Below the pieces are notes generated by a model. The model made no database searches and had not been told where the DNA came from. It saw only the letters and a list, made by a program, of their open reading frames with translations. Positions 8,264 to 16,934 of a stretch of DNA of 44,340 nt are shown piece by piece (position 1 is the stretch's first letter; every line of letters starts with the position of its first letter). This stretch comes from an uncultured Flavobacteriales bacterium (GTDB lineage Bacteria > Bacteroidota > Bacteroidia > Flavobacteriales > Flavobacteriaceae): NCBI GenBank assembly GCA_913020155.1, contig CAJWBA010000016.1, forward strand, positions 1-44,340. The letters run 5' to 3'. Both the position numbers and the translations under genes were made by a program.

Positions 8264-8791
8264 CTAGAGTAAATAATTCCAAATAATAGCACTAAAAAAA
8301 TACAGGTATATTAGCGCAATGGAGAATTTTAAAAACGCACCTCCAAGAAATCCTACAAGAGCCCCTAGAGCTGCTTTAAAGGCTTTTTTCCGATTACTAT
8401 CTTGCAGAAGCTCTCCAGTGTAAGCTCCAAAAAAAGGGCCTGCGATAATTCCCAATGGACCTAAAAAAAGTAAACCAATCACCAGACCTATGGATGCTCC
8501 ATAAACTCCAAACTTTGAGCCTCCAAACTTTTTAGTTCCTAATGCAGGGATTATGAAGTCTAACAAAAAGAAAGTTAAAGCTACTCCAAAGGTAATCCAT
8601 AAAAAAGAATTATTGGTGGGAACACCAGAGTGCTGATGAATGAGAAGTAAACCCAACCAGCTGGTCAATGGACCGGGTAATACAGGCAAAAAACTTCCTG
8701 CAATTCCGAGTAAAATTAGGGCTGAAGAGAGTGTAAATAAGAAAATATCCACTATGATATAAAATTGTTTTGTTAAACGTTTGTTCGTCAT
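8264..8791 (-). CDS. DUF456 family membrane protein
   Basis: The 175-residue inner-membrane protein is rich in Gly and hydrophobic residues. It shows the DUF456 pattern of two similar glycine-rich repeats: LLGIAGSFLPVLPGPLTSWL (about residues 22-42) and LGPLGIIAGPFFGAYTGELL (about 108-128), with FGGSKFGVYGASIGLVIGLL between. Four to five transmembrane segments are predicted by eye. The molecular function of DUF456 is unknown. It is divergent from the lipoprotein gene at 8877, with an AT-rich 85-bp gap holding both promoters. Confidence 0.9.
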   Translation of the reverse strand: MTNKRLTKQFYIIVDIFLFTLSSALILLGIAGSFLPVLPGPLTSWLGLLLIHQHSGVPTNNSFLWITFGVALTFFLLDFIIPALGTKKFGGSKFGVYGASIGLVIGLLFLGPLGIIAGPFFGAYTGELLQDSNRKKAFKAALGALVGFLGGAFLKFSIALIYLYFFSAIIWNYLL

Positions 8792-8876
8792 TTTTGAAAA
8801 CTAGGGTAAAAAGTAGTAATTTTAAATTATTTTTCAAATCAAAGTTGTTTAATGTTGAATTTTTAAATCATGTCAA

Positions 8877-9365
8877 ATGAATTTTTTAATCAGAATATCT
8901 TTTTTAATAGTTTTATTTTTAGTAATTCAAAGTTGCGAATATTTTAATACTACAACAATAAATCCCAAACAAATAAAGGAACAGTCCAACTGGAATGATA
9001 AAGATCAACCGCCCTCTTTCCCTAAATGTGATGGCCTAGACTCACAAGATCAGATGGATTGTTTTAAAAACATTGTATCTCAAACAATTTCAGATATACT
9101 TTATCAGTACAATTTTACTGCCTCTAGCCAGTTGGACGAGGAAGTGATTCTCAATCTTGAAGTTGATACAGAAGGGTATTTTTCTTTGCTTGAAGTTGAA
9201 GATGAAACGGATGTTCTTAGTCAAATTGAAACCCTATATTCTTCCATAGAAGAGGCTGTTTCGGGTTTACCGCAAGCACTTCCAGCAATTAAAACTAATG
9301 TGGGAATTAAAGTCAAAACATCATTTAAACTCCCAGTTAGAATCATTGCCTCACCACAAAGCTAA
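8877..9365 (+). CDS. Hypothetical outer-membrane-type lipoprotein
   Basis: The 162-residue protein has a lipoprotein signal peptide: a charged start, a hydrophobic stretch (ISFLIVLFLVIQSC) and a lipobox ending at C20, after which comes EYF. The mature part is acidic. It has a Cys pair (FPKCDG and MDCFKN), a short predicted beta segment (VILNLEVDTEGYFSLLEVED) and a C-terminal KVKTSFKLPVRI. I do not recognise a named domain; the beta segment loosely resembles the TonB C-terminal domain of Bacteroidota. Its TAA stop shares one base with the ruvC start (9365), so the two are coupled. Nothing suggests a role in recombination. Confidence 0.82.
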   Translation: MNFLIRISFLIVLFLVIQSCEYFNTTTINPKQIKEQSNWNDKDQPPSFPKCDGLDSQDQMDCFKNIVSQTISDILYQYNFTASSQLDEEVILNLEVDTEGYFSLLEVEDETDVLSQIETLYSSIEEAVSGLPQALPAIKTNVGIKVKTSFKLPVRIIASPQS

Positions 9366-9916
9366 TGCATGAAAAAATAATTTTAGGTATTGATCCAGGA
9401 ACAACAATTATGGGTTTTGGGCTAATAAAAATAGTGAAGGGAGAGATGCAATTTATGCAACTCAATGAACTGATTTTATCAAAATATGATAATCACTATT
9501 TAAAATTAAAGCATATTTTTAATCGTACCCTAGAATTGATCGACACCTATCTTCCAGATGAAATTGCACTAGAAGCTCCTTTTTTTGGTAAAAACGTACA
9601 ATCAATGCTTAAACTTGGAAGAGCACAAGGAGTAGCCATGGCAGCAGGTTTATCTCGTGAAATTCCAGTGATTGAGTATTCTCCAAAAAAAATAAAAATG
9701 GCAATTACAGGAAACGGTAATGCATCTAAAGAACAAGTAGCCAAAATGCTCCAAAGTTTATTGGGATTTAATACCATGCCTAAGAATCTCGATTCAACAG
9801 ATGCTTTGGCTGCAGCCGTATGTCACTTCTTTAATGGAGGAGCAAAATCAAAAGGGAAAAAGTATACGGGTTGGAATGCTTTTGTTTCACAGAATCAGGG
9901 AAAAATAAAGAGCTAA
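9365..9916 (+). CDS. ruvC: Holliday junction resolvase RuvC
   Basis: RuvC cuts four-way junctions symmetrically during recombinational repair, acting with RuvAB. The 183 residues carry the full acidic catalytic set: D10 in ILGIDPGT, E70 in IALEAPFFGKN, and D143 and D146 in DSTDALAAAVCH. The stretch SMLKLGRAQGVAMAA is the usual dimer and DNA-contacting helix. The start codon overlaps the lipoprotein stop by one base, and hemW follows after 7 nt, so all three are probably co-transcribed. Confidence 0.97.
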   Translation: MHEKIILGIDPGTTIMGFGLIKIVKGEMQFMQLNELILSKYDNHYLKLKHIFNRTLELIDTYLPDEIALEAPFFGKNVQSMLKLGRAQGVAMAAGLSREIPVIEYSPKKIKMAITGNGNASKEQVAKMLQSLLGFNTMPKNLDSTDALAAAVCHFFNGGAKSKGKKYTGWNAFVSQNQGKIKS

Positions 9917-9923
9917 TATATTT

Positions 9924-11057
9924 ATGGCTTCGGTATACTTCCATGTTCCTTTTTGCAATCAAGCTTGTCATTATTGTAACTTTCATTTTTCAACATCTCT
10001 AAAGAATAAAACTCTTTTGGTAAAAACGATGTTGAGTGAGTTGGAATTGAGAAAAACTGAACTTTCCAAAGCAGAGCTGATAAGTAGTATTTATTTTGGA
10101 GGGGGAACACCATCATTATTATCCGCTATTGAAATTAAAATGATGATTGATGCTGTCAAAACTAATTTTGATCTAGATTCAGAATCGGAAATCACCTTGG
10201 AAATGAATCCAGAAGACGATCGACCTAACTATCTAAAAGAGTTGAAGGAGGTTGGAATCAATAGATTGAGTATTGGAGTTCAATCTTTTTTTGATGATGA
10301 ATTGAAGTTAATGAATCGAGCACATAATGCTCAAGAGGCCTTTTTGCTGTTAAATAAAGTAAAAGAGCTTTTTGATAATTTTTCTTTGGATCTTATTTAT
10401 GGAATGCCTTTGAGTAATCTTGAAAAATGGAAAAAAAATATTGAACTTGCGCTAAGCTTTGATCCCAATCACATTTCAAGTTATGCATTAACTATTGAAC
10501 CGAAAACTGTTTTGAGCCATAAAGTAAAAAAGAAGCAAGTTGAGGTTTTGGATGAAGAAGTGGTTTTAACACAATTTAATTTTTTGATTGATCGCTTAGA
10601 GAAAGAAGGTTATGAACATTATGAGCTTTCTAGTTTTGGAAAACCAAGTTTTCAATCTGTAAATAATAGTGCTTACTGGAGTGGCAAGTCTTATTTGGGA
10701 ATCGGACCATCAGCGCATAGTTTCGATGGTATTACTAGGAGTTGGAATATTTCGAATAATGCTAAATACATCAAAGGTATTTCGATTAGCAAACCCTTTA
10801 TCGAGCGGGAGGTTCTCAATGAAATTGATAAATACAACGAGTATCTTATGACTGGTTTAAGAACAAAAAAAGGAGTTTCCTTAAGTCATATTGAAGATAA
10901 ATTTGGCCCTAGTTACAAAGAACTGCTAGAAAAAGAGGCTCAAAATCATATCACTACACAAATGTTGTATTGGGATGGTAATGTTCTAAAAGTTAGTCGA
11001 AAAGCTAAATTTTTGGTGGATGGGATAGCTTCAGATTTATTTATACTTAATAACTAG
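9924..11057 (+). CDS. hemW: HemW, radical-SAM heme chaperone
   Basis: The 377-residue protein resembles oxygen-independent coproporphyrinogen III oxidase. It has the HemW cluster motif CNQACHYCNFH with C11, C15 and C18, and lacks the longer N-terminus of true HemN. SIYFGGGTPSLL, EITLEMNPED, GINRLSIGVQSFFDDELK and LDLIYGMPLSNLEKW are the family blocks, and the C-terminal domain starts near YNEYLMTGLRTKKGVSL. HemW inserts heme into membrane respiratory proteins; it is often misannotated as HemN. It follows ruvC by 7 nt. Its TAG stop overlaps the stop of the opposite-strand dipeptidase (shared bases 11054-11057), leaving no intergenic terminator. Confidence 0.95.
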   Translation: MASVYFHVPFCNQACHYCNFHFSTSLKNKTLLVKTMLSELELRKTELSKAELISSIYFGGGTPSLLSAIEIKMMIDAVKTNFDLDSESEITLEMNPEDDRPNYLKELKEVGINRLSIGVQSFFDDELKLMNRAHNAQEAFLLLNKVKELFDNFSLDLIYGMPLSNLEKWKKNIELALSFDPNHISSYALTIEPKTVLSHKVKKKQVEVLDEEVVLTQFNFLIDRLEKEGYEHYELSSFGKPSFQSVNNSAYWSGKSYLGIGPSAHSFDGITRSWNISNNAKYIKGISISKPFIEREVLNEIDKYNEYLMTGLRTKKGVSLSHIEDKFGPSYKELLEKEAQNHITTQMLYWDGNVLKVSRKAKFLVDGIASDLFILNN

Positions 11058-12445
11058 TTTTTCTTTTTTTTGAATAAAGCAGCATAATGTTTGTAGAATA
11101 ATGGAATGGTTTCAATTCCTTTAAAAAAGTTGAACAATCCAAAATGTTCATTTGGGGAATGGATAGCATCACTATCGAGACCAAACCCCATCAAGACACT
11201 TTTAGTTCCCAGAACATCTTCAAACAATGGAACTATTGGAATACTTCCTCCACCTTTATGAGGAATGGGCTCCACAGTAAATGTTTCAGTGTATGCTTTA
11301 TGTGCCGCTTGGTAACCAATATTGTCTGTGGGTGTGACGTAGGCTTGCCCTCCATGATGTTTAATGATTTCCACTTGGACACTTTTTGGAGCAATAGTCT
11401 CAAAATGTTTTTTAAATAAATCACTAATTACTTCCCAGTCTTGTCCCGGAACTAAACGCATTGATATTTTAGCATGGGCTTTACTCGCAATAACAGTTTT
11501 TGCCCCTTCACCGGTATACCCCCCCCAGATTCCGTTAACATCCAAGGTTGGTCGAATCGAATTGCGTTCAGTTGTAGAGAAACCTTTCTCTCCAGATACT
11601 TCCTGAATGTTAAGCTTATCTTTATAATCTTCTAAATCGAACGGGGCTTTTGCCATTTGAAGCCGCTCTTGGTTGCTTATTTCTTCTATTCCGTCATAAA
11701 AACCCGGAATGGTAATACGGTAATTTTCATCATGAAGCTGTGCAATCATTTTTGATAAAATATTAATTGGATTTGCTACCGCGCCACCGTATAATCCGGA
11801 GTGCAAGTCACGATTTGGACCTGTGACAATAACCTCCATGTAACTTAGCCCTCTTAATCCAGTTGTAATAGAGGGTTGGGTATTACTTATCATTCCAGTA
11901 TCGGAGATAAGGATGACATCATTTTTTAGTTTTTCTTTATTATTTCTGATGAAAAGCTCCAAATGATCACTCCCTACTTCTTCTTCTCCTTCAATCATAA
12001 ATTTCACATTACAGGGAAGTTTATCTTGATTGACCATTAACTCCAATGCTTTGATATGCATGTAGATTTGACCTTTGTCATCACAAGCACCTCTTGCAAA
12101 AATTGCACCTTCTTGATGAAGTTTTGTTGTTTTTATGACAGGTTCAAAAGGAGGGCTATCCCAGAGCTCAATTGGATCTGGTGGTTGAACATCGTAGTGC
12201 CCATAAACCAAAACTGTAGCTAGTTCTTTGTCAATAATTCGGTCACCATACACAATGGGGTGTCCTTTTGTTTCAAATATTTCTGTATTAGTACAACCTG
12301 CTTTATGGAGTGCATTTTTTACCCAAGCAGCTCCTTTTTTAACTTCATCATTGTATTTTGAATCTGCACTTATGGTAGGTATTTTGAGTAGATCAATTAA
12401 TTCATCAATAAAATGACGTTTATCTTCGGATTGTATTACAACCAT
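11054..12445 (-). CDS. M20-family dinuclear zinc dipeptidase
   Basis: The 463-residue cytosolic peptidase belongs to the carnosinase-like (CNDP) branch of M20. Metal and catalytic residues are visible: H83 and D85 in YGHYDVQPPDP, D122 in GACDDKGQ, the Glu pair E154/E155 in EGEEEVGS, the Asp in ISDTGM, and the C-terminal His in DAIHSPNEHFGL. The lid/dimerisation domain lies between, with LHSGLYGG and the NGIWGGYTGEG region. It should cleave short peptides, with exact specificity unknown. It is convergent with hemW, overlapping it by four bases. It lies just left of tRNA-Leu, which is transcribed the other way. Confidence 0.93.
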   Translation of the reverse strand: MVVIQSEDKRHFIDELIDLLKIPTISADSKYNDEVKKGAAWVKNALHKAGCTNTEIFETKGHPIVYGDRIIDKELATVLVYGHYDVQPPDPIELWDSPPFEPVIKTTKLHQEGAIFARGACDDKGQIYMHIKALELMVNQDKLPCNVKFMIEGEEEVGSDHLELFIRNNKEKLKNDVILISDTGMISNTQPSITTGLRGLSYMEVIVTGPNRDLHSGLYGGAVANPINILSKMIAQLHDENYRITIPGFYDGIEEISNQERLQMAKAPFDLEDYKDKLNIQEVSGEKGFSTTERNSIRPTLDVNGIWGGYTGEGAKTVIASKAHAKISMRLVPGQDWEVISDLFKKHFETIAPKSVQVEIIKHHGGQAYVTPTDNIGYQAAHKAYTETFTVEPIPHKGGGSIPIVPLFEDVLGTKSVLMGFGLDSDAIHSPNEHFGLFNFFKGIETIPLFYKHYAALFKKKKN

Positions 12446-12528
12446 TTGCTTCAGTTTTAGTTTGTTTTAATTCTTGCAAAGATTTGAGTTTTTATCAGAG
12501 AAAAAAACTTTTTTCATAAAAACTTGAT

Positions 12529-12536
12529 TATATTTG
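12529..12536 (+). promoter_or_regulatory. Bacteroidota -7 element for tRNA-Leu
   Basis: TATATTTG matches TAnnTTTG exactly and lies 17 bp before the tRNA. Transcription should begin near 12541-12543. The expected TTG at -33 is replaced by a T-rich run (12508-12515). Confidence 0.6.
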
Positions 12537-12553
12537 CGCAATTAAATTTTACT

Positions 12554-12635
12554 GCGGGTGTGGTGAAATTGGTAGACACGCTAGACTTAGGATCTAGTGC
12601 TTCACGGCTTGGGGGTTCGAGTCCCTTCACCCGCA
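12554..12635 (+). tRNA. tRNA-Leu (anticodon UAG)
   Basis: The 82-nt class II tRNA has acceptor strands GCGGGTG (12554-12560) and CACCCGC (12628-12634), with discriminator A12635. The anticodon stem CTAGA/TCTAG surrounds CTTAGGA, giving anticodon TAG for Leu CTA-type codons. A long variable arm (TGCTTCACGGCTT) precedes the T arm GGGGG TTCGAGT CCCTT. CCA is not encoded. Confidence 0.97.
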
Positions 12636-12636
12636 C

Positions 12637-12667
12637 AAAAAAGCCTTCTTCTACAGGATGTTTTTTT
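12637..12667 (+). terminator. Probable terminator of tRNA-Leu
   Basis: AAAAAA (12637-12642) and CCT (12644-12646) can pair with TTTTTT (12661-12667) and AGG (12655-12657), with a small internal loop, ending in a T run. The hairpin is weak but directly follows the tRNA. Confidence 0.45.
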
Positions 12668-12699
12668 ATTAATGGGTATTTATTTGACTTGGAAAGCTA

Positions 12700-13437
12700 C
12701 TAGCGATTGATTTTAAAATTGTCAAGTTTAATATCGTCAAGTCCATCATTATCAAAGGGATATTCCATTTGATCTTGTATGTTGTATAAAGAAATTAAAA
12801 TAAATTCACTTATTATGACTACGAAATAAGTGATATAATGATTTCCATCTAATCCTATTTTATCAATTATTGTTGGAGTGTAGATTAACGGGAAAATATA
12901 AATGAAGATCAGGCAATAAGCCTTCAAACTGATAGGTGTTCTGTGCGTATGAATGGCTTCTAAGTTTTCTAAACCTTCGTGAAGTGATCTCATGAATCCA
13001 AAAATTTTAAGGCGAAAGCCACCTGAGATCATTTCATCATTTCTATTTATAAATTCTTCAACCTTATTCATTGACTGGTCAACAGACTGAATGTTAACCG
13101 AATTATTTTTTAAATAATTTAAAAGCTTATCACTGATTTCAATTAAAATACTGTCAATTTCATTTTTTTTATCCTTAGGAATTTTTGTGTTAGAAGAAAA
13201 AGAATATTGAATTATTTTTAGTGCCCCCCTGAATCTACTTAGATGTTCCAAAGCTTTTTCTCTTCTTCTAAAAGCTCCTCTTATTGCAAAAACAAGTGGG
13301 AATATGATCGCAATACTTATTAGGGTAAGATCAATATTGTAATTAATTTCAAAAAGGTATGCGATATAGGGTACTGATAAAGAGATTATTAGTGTTATAA
13401 GCGTCCTTCTATTTATTATGGAAAAATATTGATTCAT
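12700..13437 (-). CDS. Bestrophin-like membrane protein
   Basis: The 245-residue protein has two N-terminal hydrophobic segments (RTLITLIISLSVPYIAYLF and LTLISIAIIFPLVFAIRG), a helical middle (about residues 70-150) and two more membrane segments (YCLIFIYIFPLIYTPTII, YFVVIISEFILISLY). The end IQDQMEYPFDNDGLDDIKLD strongly resembles the ENPF-D-DD motif that closes bestrophin channels, and IFGFMRSLHEGLENLEAIH resembles the preceding part. Bacterial bestrophins form pentameric ion channels, but the usual N-terminal motif is not obvious, so channel function is inference. It is divergent from the secreted CotH-like gene, with about 55 bp between them. Confidence 0.6.
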   Translation of the reverse strand: MNQYFSIINRRTLITLIISLSVPYIAYLFEINYNIDLTLISIAIIFPLVFAIRGAFRRREKALEHLSRFRGALKIIQYSFSSNTKIPKDKKNEIDSILIEISDKLLNYLKNNSVNIQSVDQSMNKVEEFINRNDEMISGGFRLKIFGFMRSLHEGLENLEAIHTHRTPISLKAYCLIFIYIFPLIYTPTIIDKIGLDGNHYITYFVVIISEFILISLYNIQDQMEYPFDNDGLDDIKLDNFKINR

Positions 13438-13491
13438 CTTTTTTGTTTATAAAAGTTTATATTTGATAAATTTATTAACTAAATACATGTT

Positions 13492-14508
13492 ATGCAAACA
13501 CTAAAGACATTATTAATACTTTTATATTCATCTACGTTTTTATTTGCTCAAGAAGAAACAACCGTACTTTTTCAATCAGAAGACATAATTCCAATTCAAA
13601 TTAGTTTTTCAAATAAAGTTTTGAAGAAAAGTAAGAGCGATAGTATTTATTTTGACACTAACATGAAATATCAAATAGCTGATGGCTCATGGAGTGAGAT
13701 AAATGTCGGGCTCAGAGCCCGGGGAAATTTCAGAAGATCTACTTGTTATTTTCCTCCGATCAAGATGAAAATCAAAAAATCGGATGCTAAAGGCACAATT
13801 TTTAAAGGGAATAAAAAATTAAAACTAGTGATCCCTTGTTTGCTCGAGGATAATAAAAATGATAATATTCTTAAAGAATATGTTGCCTATAAGCTTTTTG
13901 AAATTATATCTCCATATCACTTCAAGACAAGAAGAGTAGCAATAGATTTTGATGAAATCAGAAAAAAGAAAACAAAGAAATTTGTGCTTAATGGTTTTTT
14001 AATTGAGGACGATAAGAATGTGGCAAAGCGTTTCGGCGGAAAAGTTTTTGAACGTTTTATACATCCATTAGCAATGAGTGCAGAGGCATCTGTTCAAAAT
14101 ACTTTTTTCCAATATATGATTGGTAATACAGATTTTTCTGTTGCATATCAACACAACGGTAAATTGCTTTACTCAGATAAAAACATCATTCCTTTACCCT
14201 ATGATTTTGATATGTCTGGTATAGTAGATCCTAGCTATGCTGTAGCTAATCAAGTTTTAGGATTAGAAGATATTCAACAAAGAGCTTACAGAGGTTTTAA
14301 AAGAGATGAGTCATTAATGTTCAGTATACGTGATCAATTTTTAAATAACAAAGTTAAGTTTTTTGCAATCATTAACAGTTTTAAAGCTGATTTTGATAGC
14401 CCAAGAGAGCATCAAGAAGTAGTTGATTACATATCTTCATTCTTTGACATAATTGAGAGTGACAGTAGTTTTAAAGAGAATGTGATTGATAAAATGAGAA
14501 CTAAATAA
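13492..14508 (+). CDS. Secreted CotH-kinase-like protein
   Basis: The 338 residues begin with a signal peptide (LKTLLILLYSSTFLFAQ), cleaved near residue 20. Next is a beta-rich part with VGLRARGNFRRSTCYFPP and IKMKIKK, then LKLVIPCLLEDN and LKEYVAYKLFEII. The C-terminal part has the spore-coat kinase (CotH) type signatures: FFQYMIGNTDFSV (catalytic Asp within N-T-D) and IPLPYDFDMSG (a DFD replacing DFG). CotH proteins are extracellular protein kinases with an atypical fold, and homologues like this one occur as exported proteins in Bacteroidota. Kinase activity here is inference. The stop lies 2 bases from the stop of the opposite-strand alkaline phosphatase. Confidence 0.72.
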   Translation: MQTLKTLLILLYSSTFLFAQEETTVLFQSEDIIPIQISFSNKVLKKSKSDSIYFDTNMKYQIADGSWSEINVGLRARGNFRRSTCYFPPIKMKIKKSDAKGTIFKGNKKLKLVIPCLLEDNKNDNILKEYVAYKLFEIISPYHFKTRRVAIDFDEIRKKKTKKFVLNGFLIEDDKNVAKRFGGKVFERFIHPLAMSAEASVQNTFFQYMIGNTDFSVAYQHNGKLLYSDKNIIPLPYDFDMSGIVDPSYAVANQVLGLEDIQQRAYRGFKRDESLMFSIRDQFLNNKVKFFAIINSFKADFDSPREHQEVVDYISSFFDIIESDSSFKENVIDKMRTK

Positions 14509-14510
14509 GG

Positions 14511-15563
14511 TTATTGATTAACAACCTTGAGCATCTTCTTAAATATTGATGTGTTGTCATAAATTCCTGAAAATATTTCAGCAGATGGTCCCTTAGTGAA
14601 AACGGGAACCATTGTTGCAGTATGACCTATAGTGGAGAATGCACCTTCTACTCGGAAATTTTTTATTTTTCCTTTAGGAATTGAAAAGCCACCTGTTTCA
14701 TGGTCGGCTGTAACAATTACGAGTGTATTGGGGTGATCTTTGGTAAAATCCAAAACAGTTTGAATAGCATCATTAAAGTCATTGAATTCTGAGATTACAT
14801 AACTCATATCATTTGCATGTCCTCCCCAATCAATTTGAGAGCCCTCTACCATCATGAAGAAAGGTTTCCTGTCCTTATCTAATTGATTCAAAACACTACT
14901 TACAGCATCTTTCAAAGGTATTCTAATTCCATCTGAAATTCGAGTTGGTTCATCCCTGTTGGTAAAAAGTCCAACTTTAGGAGCTTGTGATTTATTGAAT
15001 CTGGATAATGAAGAAACGATATCGAAATCTTCCATTTCTTGTAATAAATTTCTTTTATCGTTTCTTTTTGTAAAGTGTTTTTGTCCTCCTCCAATAAAAT
15101 AATCAAGATCACTTTCGCTCATTTGAAATGCAATTTTCTGGTATTCTTTTCGAGATAGTACATTAGCATAAAAAGAAGCTGGAGTTGCGTGGACGATACT
15201 GGATGTTGCTATTAATCCTGTCTGATACCCTTTTTCTTTGGAGATTTCTAAAATTGACTTGACCTTTTGATTTTTGATGTTGATTCCAATCACACCATTC
15301 ATCGTTTTTACTCCACTTGCCATGGCAGTCCCAGATGCAGCTGAGTCGGTTACCAAAGAGTTGTGTGAATGTGTTTTCGATAACCCAATGAAAGTAAAAT
15401 CTTCAAGGGCAGTTTTATTTCCATTGGAATACATACCCGCCGTTATCTGAGTTAATCCCATGCCATCCCCAATCATAAGAATAATATTGGGTTGTGTTTT
15501 TTCTTGTCCAAATGAATTTATTGGAAAAAAAATGATGCATGAAAGTAAAATTACTTTTTTCAT
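14511..15563 (-). CDS. phoA: Alkaline phosphatase, secreted
   Basis: The 350-residue enzyme belongs to the PhoA family and has a signal peptide (KKVILLSCIIFFPINSFGQ). The catalytic metal-site residues are in view: D33 in LMIGDGMG, the nucleophile S74 in VTDSAASGTA, EGSQIDWGGHAND for two further zinc ligands, and TADHETGG near the C-terminus. It should release phosphate from esters in the periplasm. At 350 residues it is shorter than E. coli PhoA (about 470), lacking crown insertions, as in many marine homologues. It is convergent with the CotH-like kinase gene. No Pho-box was identified upstream. Confidence 0.93.
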   Translation of the reverse strand: MKKVILLSCIIFFPINSFGQEKTQPNIILMIGDGMGLTQITAGMYSNGNKTALEDFTFIGLSKTHSHNSLVTDSAASGTAMASGVKTMNGVIGINIKNQKVKSILEISKEKGYQTGLIATSSIVHATPASFYANVLSRKEYQKIAFQMSESDLDYFIGGGQKHFTKRNDKRNLLQEMEDFDIVSSLSRFNKSQAPKVGLFTNRDEPTRISDGIRIPLKDAVSSVLNQLDKDRKPFFMMVEGSQIDWGGHANDMSYVISEFNDFNDAIQTVLDFTKDHPNTLVIVTADHETGGFSIPKGKIKNFRVEGAFSTIGHTATMVPVFTKGPSAEIFSGIYDNTSIFKKMLKVVNQ

Positions 15564-15609
15564 AAAAAACCTAATAAGAATGCAAAATTAATGATAATGG
15601 AGGAATTAT

Positions 15610-16845
15610 TTAGATATTTAATAAATGATTTAATTCTTCAAAAAAAACATCAGTTGCACCTGCATATTTATTGATGTACTTGATGTTTCGCTTTCCCATT
15701 TCTTTTGCAAGATTTGTACCAAAAAGTATATTTTTGAATATTTTATTGAATTCTAAATTAGATTTAACGCTAACAACTCCACCTAAGCTAACAAGGTCAA
15801 GGGCTTCTTGATATCGCTTGTAGTTTTTACCAATGATGATTGGAATTCCAAAAACAGCAGGTTCTAGGGTGTTATGAAGTCCATTGGTACCCATTCCCCC
15901 TCCTATATAGGCTAAATCGGCATAACTGTAAATTTTTGTCAAAACGCCAATACAATCAATCAATAAAATATTGGCATTAGTTTGTTCCATTTCATTTAAA
16001 TTACTCAAGCGAATTGAGGGCTGCTCAAAAGAGTTTTCAAATTCTTTGAGCGATTTTTCATCGACAAGGTGGGGAGCTATTATTGTTTTGATTTCAGGTT
16101 CTTGCTCGAGGGTATCAGATATCAAAGCAATATCTTCAGGCCAACTGCTCCCAACAACAAAACAAGGACTATTACCTTTAAATTTTTGGATAATACTTAA
16201 AGTGTTGTTTTGTTTTAAAATACTCAATACTCGATCAACTCTAGTATCACCAATTATTTTTGAATTCGTTATGTTAATGGATCTCAATAAATTTTGAGAC
16301 TCCACGTTTTGAACAAAAAAACAATGAACTTTTTTCAATAAATTTTTCATGTAAAAGCCATAAGGTTTGAAGAATACCTGTTCTTTTCTAAAAATGCTAA
16401 CAACAGAGAATATTGGAATTTCTTTTTGATAAAGTTCTTGGATCAGATTTGGCCAAAATTCATACTTGATCAGAAAAAGTACCTCTGGATTTAAAATCTC
16501 AATAAATTTCCGAAGGGTTCTTTTTCGATCAAATGGAAGATAAGTAATTACATCTGCTAAAGGATAATTTTTTTGAACATCATATCCAGACGGAGAGAAA
16601 AAAGTAAGTATTATTTTGTGATTGGGATATTTTTCCTTGCAACCTTCAATTAAAGGTCTTGCTTGCTCAAATTCTCCCAAAGAAGCACAATGAAACCAGA
16701 GAACCCGATCATTAACTCGAATTTTTTGCAATACTGTTTCTAGAATTCCGTTTCTGGTTCTCAGAAAAACTTTAATTTTTTTTGAGAATATTGATACAAA
16801 CTGCAGAAAAACAAGAAGAATTTCTACCATAAATGAATACAACAT
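15610..16845 (-). CDS. waaA: Kdo transferase (3-deoxy-D-manno-octulosonic acid transferase)
   Basis: WaaA/KdtA adds Kdo from CMP-Kdo to lipid IVA on the cytoplasmic face of the inner membrane. The 411 residues begin with one membrane-anchoring helix (VEILLVFLQFVSIFS). The GT30 blocks follow: VLWFHCASLGEFEQARPLIE with the base Glu, FFSPSGYDV, VLFLIKYEFWPNLI, CFFVQN, GDTRVDRV, and the sugar-nucleotide site with YIGGGMGTNGLHNTLEPAVF. Two Met starts are possible (16845 or 16830). It fits with lpxK as lipid A core assembly. It is divergent from the DegT aminotransferase with about 90 bp between. Confidence 0.95.
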   Translation of the reverse strand: MLYSFMVEILLVFLQFVSIFSKKIKVFLRTRNGILETVLQKIRVNDRVLWFHCASLGEFEQARPLIEGCKEKYPNHKIILTFFSPSGYDVQKNYPLADVITYLPFDRKRTLRKFIEILNPEVLFLIKYEFWPNLIQELYQKEIPIFSVVSIFRKEQVFFKPYGFYMKNLLKKVHCFFVQNVESQNLLRSINITNSKIIGDTRVDRVLSILKQNNTLSIIQKFKGNSPCFVVGSSWPEDIALISDTLEQEPEIKTIIAPHLVDEKSLKEFENSFEQPSIRLSNLNEMEQTNANILLIDCIGVLTKIYSYADLAYIGGGMGTNGLHNTLEPAVFGIPIIIGKNYKRYQEALDLVSLGGVVSVKSNLEFNKIFKNILFGTNLAKEMGKRNIKYINKYAGATDVFFEELNHLLNI

Positions 16846-16909
16846 ACTAACTTATTCAATATTCAAAAATAGTTTATCTATGAATCACATGAAAGAAGAA
16901 TCCTTTTTT

Positions 16910-16917
16910 TAAATTTG
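16910..16917 (+). promoter_or_regulatory. Candidate -7 element for DegT aminotransferase
   Basis: TAAATTTG matches TAnnTTTG and lies 17 bp before the ATG at 16935, predicting a very short leader of about 12 nt. No clear TTG occurs about 20 bp upstream. Confidence 0.5.
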
Positions 16918-16934
16918 TACTTTAAATTTTCTTA

